DNA of 64,000 nt, from NCBI GenBank assembly GCA_028274465.1, contig CM051455.1, forward strand, positions 104,344,942-104,408,941. Direction: 5' to 3'. The translations under genes were made by a program, and so were the position numbers. The stretch's first letter is position 1. Every line of letters starts with the position of its first letter. Shown piece by piece: positions 36,163 to 44,939 of this stretch. The stretch is from Plantago ovata (taxonomy: Eukaryota > Streptophyta > Magnoliopsida > Lamiales > Plantaginaceae). Under the pieces are notes generated by a model. The model did no database searches, was not told where the DNA came from, and worked only from the letters and a program-made list of their open reading frames with translations.

Positions 36163-37740
36163 AACTCCCCAAACCGAACCTTTGCTTGTCCTCAAGCAAC
36201 TAAGCTAGACTCTAATACAAAAACATGCAAGAATCAAAATGGAGTTTTATGCCAAATAAAATGAACTAATCTACTGCGTCTACCAAATAACATATGAACA
36301 TAAACCATACGAATCAAAGCATGAATATAGGTTGAAGAATACCGCGATTGACTTATACACATCCACATAAGCACTTATGTCAAGACAAGATAGTCTCTCG
36401 TAACATTCTCTACCTGGACCTAGTCAGTGACGACGTACTGAAGCATGCTAAGATACGAACGGTTGTCTCGTGCCTATGAAACTGAGGACTTACTGCTGTT
36501 CCACCATGTTAAGACTTTTCCCCAAAAGAGGTCGAACCAGTACTGGCTCTCATCAAACGAAGGAGGGTTCCCTATAAAAGATAACACTCCACTATTCTAC
36601 CCATCTCTCAAGTAAAGTCTTAAGCTATTCACCACTTTCTGAATGGCAGGACGAGGGTGGTCTACAACAGATGACACTTAATATAAAAAAGATAAAAAAT
36701 AGAAAAACACGATTACGAACATTACAAAAATGAAAAAGACTCAAAACTTTGCTAAACTGCTTTTGGCTTTCTTTTTTGGACCCTTCTTTGCTTTTTTGGG
36801 GTCTTTCCTTTTTTTCTTTCCAGATTCTTTTTTTCTTTTCCTTTTTCTCTTTCTTTTCTGGAATTTTTCCTTTCCTTTTTTTTTCGATTTTTTTTCTAGC
36901 CAGCAGTAGCATAACAAAGAGAAAAACAAAATGACTCACACGACTTCCCCAAACCTATTCGAAAGAATAGGTTGGAGTACAAAATTTACGGAAAAGGAAA
37001 AATAAACTCACGATATGAAAATGAAAAACAGAAACAAGTCTATGATGGTGTAACCCCCTCCCCAAACCTATTCGGAAGAATAGGTTATAAACTAAGGATC
37101 ACACAACCTCACACTACCTCCTTCCTAGGCATTTAGCAATCTCAAAGCATGGTGAAGACTTGTTGCCTCTTAAGTACATAATTACTCGGAAAAACAACCA
37201 TAAAACCCTAACATGCATCATCCTATTATAAAGGCCTTCGTGAACCGCAGTAGAGAAAACACCACTAAGTGATGTCGAGACTACCAAGCTTAACTAAGTG
37301 CAATACATAAATGTGACAAGCCAAGCGAAAAAAACCTCAAACAAATTCATAGAGATGAAGCATACGATTAATGGCATAGCTAGTCGATTTATCCAATAAA
37401 AAAGTTCAAAACATTCGGCAATAAACTCCACATAAAACATGCAAGACTATCCTAGGAAAGCAGTAAACGTGCAAATGCAAAAAATTTCACGAGTTTATCA
37501 TAAGCAAGATAAGTATAGAGATAACCAGCGATAACCTCCTCCCCAAACCTGAACGTCGTCGCTCGTCCCGAACGTCGAAAGTGGATCCAAGGTGAGAGCT
37601 AATGCTTGTATAAGTGTCCTATAATACTCAATCAAACTCGTGAGATAAAATCTAAAGCGGTAAAGAAAGCGATAAAAATTTCGGGTTGCCTCCCGGATAG
37701 CGTCATTGTTTAAAGTCTTTGACTCGACTCCTGTCCGCGC
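36163..37740 (-). other. 3' tail of element C: non-coding
   Basis: Colinear with the tail of element B: the polypurine-like CTCCCCAAACC next to the LTR (plus-strand view), repeated CCCCAAACCTATTCG words, a T-rich (purine on the minus strand) tract at 36765-36900 and the GGTTGCCTCCCGGAT hairpin near 37684. No gene is supported. Confidence 0.7.
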
Positions 37741-39886
37741 CTATCTCTTCTTTCTGCGGGTACTAGACTTCCCCTTCATCGATCTCCTCTCCATGCCACG
37801 AACCTGTGAATAAGAAAGAATATAGGCTGCAAGACCACAGTAGTGAGTAGTAATATCAGGCGGTTCAGGTGGATCAGGTAAGGCTTTCAACACGTGTTGC
37901 TTGCCATCTACTTCAATAGTGCAAGTTCTTTGGTAGATGTCCATCACGGAGCGTAGTTTAGTCAAGAATATTTTCCCTAAGAGTATGACATGCCCCGTCC
38001 CAGGTGCAGATGCCGGCATAACTACGAAATTGGTGTATATAGATGCTTCACCAATCTTGACCAACACGTTTTTCACAACGCCCTCGGGTCTCATAAAGGA
38101 TCCATCCGCCAGATGCACAATAGCCCTTTGCTCAGATAGTTTTCCAAGGTTGCTCTTTTCAAACACGTTCAAAGGGATTATGTTCGAGTAGGATCCCGTG
38201 TCTAGTGTGGCACGGACATCTTCAAGCTCACCAATCCCTACCTTAACATCGAAACTTTTAGGGAGTGGTTCGGGATCCTCTTGCTCCTCATCACTTGCGT
38301 CAGAACCAAGGTCCTCCTCTTCTTCCTCAGCCTGTAGAAGTTCTTCCTTCATGCAACACTCGCACCTAACGACCTTCCTGATGGTGATTAGGTCAGGTAT
38401 ATCACCAGCCAATTTCGACTTTACAGTGTTGCTAGGCAGTTTGTCTTGTTCCCTACTTGCTCTTCGGTCGATCAACTCTTGCATCTTTTGATGGGCAAGC
38501 CTAGTGCTCTCTTCCAACCTATCGAGCCTTGCCCTAGTCTTCTCAGAATCTTCTTCATACCGTTTGAGAAAACTTTGTGTGTGATCGACCATCTTTTGCA
38601 TGTTCTCCATCAGTTGAGCCGTCTTCGACTTCGGTGGCTCTTTCGGAGCGGGGTTTTCGCAGTGGTCATTACCATAGTTCAGCCTACTACGGTCTTGGTT
38701 AGGTCCATAAGTTTGGTTAGCCGGTGCATATCCTTGATTGTTACGGTATCCTCTTCTCCAAAATCCGCATCGAGGATTCCTACCGTCTTGTCCGTAGCTT
38801 ACTTCTTGAGTGCCAAACTCCGTAGCAAAGGCTTCTTCTTCTCCTCCTCTAGCCCAGTTGCCATCATCGTATGCCAGCTCCGATCTACACATATGAGCCC
38901 CATGCCCATAGTTCTTGCATATTCGGCATACTTCGTTCGAAACAGTTGTTCCGGTGGCGCTCTTGAGGACTTGCTTCAATTCGTTGGTAAAGCACTCGAA
39001 TTGATCCCTATTCCCCCTGTACATAGGGGCTTCTTGAGTCGGTGGAGCTTCAGGTCCACGTCTCCTAACCATTGCTCTTGGGTCCTTGAACTGCGAACCC
39101 TTAGCAAGCCTTTCGAAAACTGCCCAGGCGGCTTCTGCGGTTTCCTCCCAAATATTGCCTCGGCATTGGAAATCCACCACTTGTTGGTTCTCGAAGGTTA
39201 GTCCATTGTAGAAGTGTTGGACTAGGTTGGAAAGTTCAAAACCATGGTGAGGGCACTTGTTCGTGAGATCTTGAAACCTCTCGAACGCAGTGTAGATGGT
39301 CTCATCATAGTCCTGCTTGAATCCAGTGATCTGCGCCTTTAGTGCGGTAGTCAGAGTGTGTGGGAAGTATTTCTCCATGAAAGCCGAAAAAACCTTTTTC
39401 CCAAGTGTCCAGCGAGCCTGCTGGAAGAGAACCCAGCCATGACTTGGCTTTGTCGCCAAGTCCCATTGCAAAAACCTTCATCCTTAACTCATCCGTCGTT
39501 ATGTCAGCTCCGGGTCGTGGGAGTTGGTTGACGAAATCATCGATATCGTGCAAGTACCCCATCACATCTTCCCTTGATAAGCCATATAACCTCGGAAGTT
39601 GTTGGAATGCGTGGTTCTTGATCTCCAGATCTCGGGTTGCAGACGAAAGAACTATCGCCGGTCCCCTCATACGATCTTTTGTGGGTTGTACCCATGCCTT
39701 CAGTGGTCTAGCTTCTGCCATTCCGCCGGTTTCCTTGAATAGACTAAGTAGAGATTCAGAGAAATCGGTTTTCTCTATTTCCTCTAGTGCGCGCCTTTCA
39801 AGTAGTCGCCTTCTTTGGTGGTAGACTCTGTCGATCTTAGCAATTGAATTAGCAAGCAGTGTTCCTGCAGAACGTGTATGCGGCAT
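37741..39886 (-). pseudogene. gag-protease region of element C
   Basis: Nearly complete copy of the family polyprotein: N-terminus RVYHQRRRLLERRALEEIEK, gag core (HAFQQLPRLYGLSREDVMGY; FPHTLTTALKAQITGFKQDY; CPHHGFELSNLVQHFYNGL), zinc knuckle CRICKNYGHGAHMC, coiled-coil-like spacer, acidic linker, and protease with ATLDTGSYSNIIPLNVFEKS and HVILLGKIFL. It ends after a basic tail, as in A and B. About one break. Confidence 0.88.
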
Positions 39887-40034
39887 ACACTATCTGTGAC
39901 AGACTAGGAAAGGTGATTAGAAACAAACTAGGAAAGCAGTATAAGAGAGAGATTAAAAAGAAAAACTAAAACTAATAGAATTAGGAATCTAAAGCTGTAA
40001 ATCAAAACAAATTAAACAGAAAAAAGGAGTATAG

Positions 40035-40052
40035 TCCCCGACAACGGCGCCA
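40035..40052 (-). promoter_or_regulatory. Primer-binding site of element C
   Basis: Minus strand TGGCGCCGTTGTCGGGGA, one change from element D, three bases from the LTR. Confidence 0.88.
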
Positions 40053-40055
40053 ATT

Positions 40056-41329
40056 TGATGAACCGGAATTTGTCAGATTCTAATTAATTAAATAAATTTG
40101 TTATTTAGCCAAAGGCAATCCACAACTACAACGAAAACCGTAGTGTAGCAGTAGAATGACTCGAGTGTCGTTCTCTCAGGACTATAACTAGCTTTATCTA
40201 TTTAACAAGAAAATATAAAAAAGCAGACAGATAACAATAGGGGGTTTCTAGCAGATAATGGAGATTGGTGATAGTATGGTCCTTCTTAACATAATGAGTC
40301 GATAATCATGCATAAATTCCTCGGTCTTGCATAGAGATCTTTGAATCAATCTAGTGTCCTGTTGCAAGTATTAAGCACTACGAAGATAATGTGGTCTGAC
40401 TTGTCAACAACTAACGTCCTAATGTGTTCCGTGATTATTCAACACTACGAAGATAATTGGTCTGATGGTCGACAAGTGTCCATGTGTGCATAATGGTCAA
40501 TAAAACATACGAGAATTTTGGTTACAACTGATCAACGAAATAAAGCAATGACACGGAGTATAATGCGCGATATAGCCATTAGCATGATTATCTTCCCTCG
40601 CTAAGAATTCACATACTACCATCAATGATAAATTTAGCTACTCATAATAGGCATGCAATCAATAGCAATCATAGAAGAAAACATATTGAAAGAAGAATAA
40701 AATAAGTAGATAAAAACTGTAAGATACAAAGTTACCGAAGGTTGTCAATCTCCGGATGATTGTGGTCCTACGAGCTCCAATCTGCTATGAAAAAGTATCC
40801 CCTAAGCTATGGAACTCCCAGGACAGGCCCCGGGAAGTCCCTACCTAAAACTATAGAGAGAGGTGAGAAAGTAGGCTTGGAAAGATATGAAATTCGGAGA
40901 GAAAACTGAGCTATATATATAGGCCTGAAATATCTCCGGGGCGGTTCGCCCCCTGACTCCGGTGGTTCACCCCCCAATATTTCGCGGAATTTCCGCGTTT
41001 TTCGACGCGGATTTGGATTTCTTCACCTTTTCGGACTCGGTTTATGACTTCTAGTAGCCTTCTAACCTCCAGATTCAGCCCCTAGACTCCAAATCCTATC
41101 CGGAAACCTTTAGATACTCCAAATAGGCTTCTGGAACACCAATTCCTTGTAGACTTCAGTATAATTGCCCGTAAATCTCTGAATTTCAACCAAAACCAGT
41201 AAAATAAAATCTAAAGGGAAACGTGACACTATTCTAATAAAATGTACTAAAATATAGCTAAATTAACATAGAGGATAGCTAAAATAGGTGAAAAAGACTC
41301 GAATGAAAGTGTAAAATACACATTCATCA
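40056..41329 (-). repeat. 5' LTR of element C (1274 bp)
   Basis: Ends TGATGAATGTGTATTT on the minus strand. TATATATAG is at about 40913-40921 and the GC block at about 40935-40975. Confidence 0.93.
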
Positions 41330-41334
41330 CCTTC

Positions 41335-42230
41335 TCCCGGTCATGGGGTCGAAGCCTAACATTGTAGTGACTTGTGCCACTGTCCTCGCACCATTATTTT
41401 CTGCCATTGCTTCCGGACGGTTCTGAGGCGTGGTCTGATTTGGAAGAGTTGGCGGATTGATGACTTGTAATTGGAGTTGGTCCGGGGGAACTTGAAGATG
41501 GTCCGGGGGATACGGGTTATTGGGTCCTTGCGAGGCCCTTACCCTTCGGTCGATGATTTCTCTCAAGACTCTCGGGGCTCCTTGGGGAACTAATCTTGAT
41601 TGCACGCCTTGGGGCCCTATCTTTGATTGTACGCCTTGAGGTCCCAGCTTTCGTGAATCGGCCTAGGACTCGCTCGAGATTGAGCTTCATCTTGAGGGGG
41701 ATGTGCTCTTGCTAGAATGGGTGGGGGTTCTTGCACTTGGGGCTGCCTTTGGACCCTTATTTCCTCGTCTACTCTTGCTGCCTCATTTTCCCCTAAGCAT
41801 CCTTGGATGGTCAGGAGGAAAAATCTGTATTGCGCCTCCGTGAAGCCAAAGTCCGCGGGACGGGCTACTCGTCCGTTGGGAAGAGTAAAGTTCATTGCTG
41901 CTGGTTGGTCTTGTCTCGGGACCGGATGAGTTTTCCTTGGGACCGGTTGAGCGGAATTCCTTAATGCGCCAAAACCGGATCCGACGGGAATCCCTTGAGG
42001 CGCATTTTCGGCAACTCCTTTCTCGGGAGCAGTGACGCTCGTCGGTGCTCCGTCGAGCAATTCGTCATACGGATAATTATCAACATTATCATTTCTAACT
42101 GCCCTACCACCATTGCCTCGCCCCCTTCCTCTTCCTCTGCCGCCCAACAGGGGACGGCCCCGTGGACAAGGAAGTGGGGGTCCGGCGACAACGATCGCAA
42201 GGCGGGTACTTCTTCTGGGATTAACCATCC
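41335..42230 (-). pseudogene. Tat element gag, N-terminal third
   Basis: Starts near MVNPRRSTRLAIV (about 42230) and continues through an Arg/Gly tract (GGRGRGRGRGNGG), a conserved-looking NFTLPNGRVARPADFGFTEA stretch, and Gln/Pro-rich linkers up to the element C insertion (...GFDPMTGRR). It belongs with 33567-34886. Confidence 0.75.
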
Positions 42231-42271
42231 TTCGGACCGCGCTAGTAGGGCGAGGGTAACCTTTTGATCGG

Positions 42272-42289
42272 TTCCCACAGACGACGCCA
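42272..42289 (-). promoter_or_regulatory. Primer-binding site of the Tat element
   Basis: Minus strand reads TGGCGTCGTCTGTGGGAA two bases after the LTR end, a Tat-type primer site different from that of the Athila-like elements. Confidence 0.75.
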
Positions 42290-42291
42290 AA

Positions 42292-43240
42292 TGTTGATAG
42301 GTAATTAGTGCTATCCTCTGGAGCGTTGTCGTACTTTCCTCTAGAGCGTCGTAAGGCGAAGGTTCTAGAACGTCCTTCGCACTTCAAGTGCCTTCCGTAC
42401 TTTACCTAGGACCTGAGGTATAACTTGGCAAGAGGGGGGGGTTAGTGCCACAAGCCTGGCTTGTCTAAGATCAAGCCGGAGGGACGACTTTACGTGTAGG
42501 GAGTTGGTAAGCTTCCCTAGTAAATGTAGAGTGAGAAAGTAGTGTGATGATTGAATGATTGAATGATTACCTTGATTGAAGTGAGCCCGTATTTATACTA
42601 GCAATAGAATATTGCTTGAGCACTTAGGATCGTGACAAGTGTCCGACCATGATTGAGTCTTCTATGGGCTTAGGCCCATTTGGAGTAGCCCATGGGCTTT
42701 GGCCCAGATCTTCCACTAGGGCTGGCAGAGGTAAAATGGCCATTCTTGGTAGTAGGGCGACTGCCGAGCTTCTAAGGTTCGAGGACCCCCTTTTCCTTAG
42801 GACATGTTAATTCTTCCTTGACGTAAGGAGTTATGTCCGACCACCTGTGGTAGTAGGGCGGAAGGACACTCGTTCGACTACCTGTTCTAGTAGGGCAGAA
42901 GGGCACCAATCTTGTTCCTCTCTACGTGCTAGTAGGGCGAGGCTACGTAGCCAGAGGTCGTGGTGTAGCCCGAGGAGCTCTTTGCTGGGCTTGCCTTTCT
43001 CCTAGCTGGTGGCTACTTAGGACTTTGGCCTGCTAGTAGGGCGTCACCATGCTAGTAGGGCAGCTCAATGGCTAGTAGGGCAATTGTACTTTTAGGTCGA
43101 ACATAAGGACTTAGGCTATTTTGCCTAGTCTTTTGTCTGGTCGGACCCTGATGAAAGGTGAACGGACCCTTCTATCATGGTCAGCCCATGACGTCCTAGT
43201 ACGCTTTTAGACGTCCTTGGGGGTTGAACATATTCCAACA
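42292..43240 (-). repeat. 5' LTR of the Tat element (949 bp)
   Basis: TGTTGGAATATG at 43240 to CTATCAACA at 42292 on the minus strand. The U3 part carries a string of short repeats (42750-43085). The partner LTR is not in the window. Confidence 0.85.
42750..43085. repeat. CTAGTAGGGCG short repeats in the Tat LTR
   Basis: At least seven copies of (C/G)TAGTAGGGC(G/A) at irregular spacing of about 20-60 bp, near 42750, 42850, 42890, 42930, 43032, 43053 and 43072. A further copy lies in the internal region near 42243. Confidence 0.75.
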
Positions 43241-43245
43241 CCAAC

Positions 43246-43617
43246 AATAATGACTAAAATGTTTTAAGGAACTTATCGTAAACTTGTTCATTGATGTTTT
43301 AATGGCATTTTTTAAATTCTTAAACTTGTTTAGAGTTAATCTCACATTAGTACCCTGATAGACGCCATATTCTCACATTTGTTCCCATTAGATCAACAAT
43401 TACATCCTAGTACCTGAAAATGAATTTTTGGGTTGACTTTGCAGTAATTACACAATTGCCATTGGGTGACCCAAACAAGGCCTTAACTTTCTTTTTCTTT
43501 TTCTTTATTTTTTAAATTACATAATTTCTAAAACTTTATTACCATATAAACTTAATATTAAAAATGAAATATCACAAAAAGTCAAATATATATTAAAGAA
43601 TAAAAAAAATTAAAGAA
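43246..43617. other. Intergenic, nothing recognised
   Basis: Unique-looking AT-rich sequence after the Tat element. I see no gene or clear repeat end in it. Confidence 0.5.
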
Positions 43618-43930
43618 GATCGGAGCTCCGATGACTGGAGCTGTGAAGTTCCAATTCGAGTAAAGCTCGAATCGGAACTTCACAAACTCCGATTTGGGGC
43701 GTGAAGCTCCAGATCGAAGCTTCACATCCCCAAATCGGGTTGTGAAGCTCCGATTCGAGCTTCGACAGTGAAGCTCCGATCGGAGCTCCGATAGTGAAGC
43801 TCCAATCGGAGCTTTCACTATTACAGAGAAGCTCGGTCGGAGAGCTTCACCTTCACTGTGACAGTGAAGCTCGATCGGAGCTTCACTGTCGGAGCTCCGG
43901 TACCGGACATAATTCCGGTACCGAAAAATT
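43618..43930. repeat. Palindrome cluster built on GAAGCTCCGATCGGAGCTTC
   Basis: About 310 bp made of both orientations of GTGAAGCTCCGAT. Examples are a 41-bp inverted repeat with a short loop at about 43647-43687 and repeats around 43785, 43808 and 43870, ending in GGTACCGG...CCGGTACC. It could fold into several hairpins. It resembles a fold-back or minisatellite repeat. No open element ends were found. Confidence 0.75.
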
Positions 43931-44040
43931 GAAGAAGAAGAAGATGAAAAAAGAAAAAGAAACAAGAAAAAGGAAGAAAATAGAAAAGAATAAGGGTGAG
44001 AATAAAAAGAAAAATAAAGAAAAAAAGAAAAAGAAAAATT
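43931..44040 (+). repeat. Purine-only tract (A/G)
   Basis: About 110 bp of nearly uninterrupted AAGAAG/AAAGAA, low complexity, next to the palindrome cluster. Confidence 0.7.
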
Positions 44041-44219
44041 ATGAAAATTATAAAGCCATATTTTTTCACTAAGGCTGTTTGGATCAGCCAAAATCCAATA
44101 ATTGAAAATTGAAAAGTCAAATTTGGATACCAAAATATAATTGTTAGTCTAGTGGGTACAATTATGATATTAGGGTATCTTGCAGGGTATTAAAAAGATA
44201 TGGACCCAACTTGTTTAAT

Positions 44220-44480
44220 AGTGATTTTTTTTTATTCGTGATCAATTTTGAATTGTCGCTTAAAACTATAACAAACCATTAAAACAACAACGTAGCTTCT
44301 TAAAACCACACCAAATAACGTAAAAATCATAAAAAAAAAACTTTCAATGCTAAAAATTTAAAACCGCACCATGACCCCTTAAAACCATACCGTAAATGGT
44401 CTGACCAGCCGGGCAGACCAAGTAAGCTAAAAAACCTTGCCTTTCCATTGATTTAGGAAAGTCTCTCTCTAGACTTTGTC
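44220..44480 (+). repeat. AT-rich dispersed repeat (TTAAAACCATA words), copy 1
   Basis: Repeated words of the type TTAAAACCATA/ACCACA, ending near TTAGGAAAGTCTCTC. A diverged copy in the opposite orientation lies at about 62690-62960. Type unknown. Confidence 0.5.
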
Positions 44481-44734
44481 TTAAATAAATAGTTCATTAT
44501 TAATTTCTTTATCCCACTCCAAATTAATCTTAAACATTTGATAGTTTTGATATTTCTTTGTTAATAATTTTGAACTTTAATTATAAATAAGTTGTTAATT
44601 TATACTGATGAATACTTAACTAAATTATATCATAAAATATAAAATTTAATGTTTGATTATTATAATTAAGATTAATTTGTGGTTTAAATTGAAAATTATT
44701 AACCAAGAAACTAAAAGGGTAATTTATACCACAT

Positions 44735-44845
44735 TATACCAGCTCAATTCGGCTCAATACCATTGAACCGATTGGACCCCGGTCTGACCTTTTTTGAGGG
44801 TCGCCGGCTCAACCTCCGGCTCCGGCTTTCAAAACATAGGTAGCC
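44735..44845. repeat. Repeat-like segment before the DUF819 gene
   Basis: GC-richer stretch with alternating CCGG/GGCTC words (CCGATTGGACCCCGG, GGCTCAACCTCCGG) ending in CTTTCAAAAC. It resembles short dispersed repeats common in eudicot genomes. The family is not assigned. It ends about 95 bp before the start codon. Confidence 0.4.
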
Positions 44846-44939
44846 AGCCTAGTAGGTAGTTCTTTTAAAAAATTCCTCAGTCTCACCTAGTCCCACACTG
44901 CAAATTCAACCACCAATACACCACCTAATCCCCCGGCGG

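Larger units (their letters stand above)
34892..41329 (-). mobile_element. Element C: complete Athila-like gag-protease element
   Basis: Minus-strand element with LTRs at 34892-36162 and 40056-41329, primer site (40035-40052), a gag-protease region (37741-39886), a 1.6-kb tail (36163-37740), and a perfect target duplication CCTTC (34887-34891 and 41330-41334). It lies in the gag of the Tat element. I count about 18 differences between the LTRs by eye (about 1.4%). At an assumed 1.3e-8 changes per site per year this is near half a million years, the youngest of the datable elements here. No pol. The gag-protease has about one break. Confidence 0.92.
29691..43240 (-). mobile_element. Tat/Ogre-type Ty3-gypsy retrotransposon, interrupted, 3' end off the window
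   Basis: Minus-strand element with a 5' LTR (42292-43240), primer site (42272-42289), gag (41335-42230 and 33567-34886, split by element C), protease (about 32930-33480), reverse transcriptase (about 31775-32930), RNase H (about 30560-31200) and the start of integrase (29691-30290). The RT reads closest to the Tat lineage, including the extra archaeal-type RNase H. CCAAC (43241-43245) after the LTR is the expected target duplication. It is the outermost and so probably the oldest element of the stack. Broken by two insertions and several smaller changes. Confidence 0.88.

Noticed and set aside
36625-36939. Lys-rich frame in the tail of element C
   Set aside because: Same purine tract as in element B; composition alone explains it.
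43582-44133. 183-codon frame across the palindrome cluster and purine tract
   Set aside because: Phe/Ser-rich low-complexity translation with no domain; no gene signals around it.
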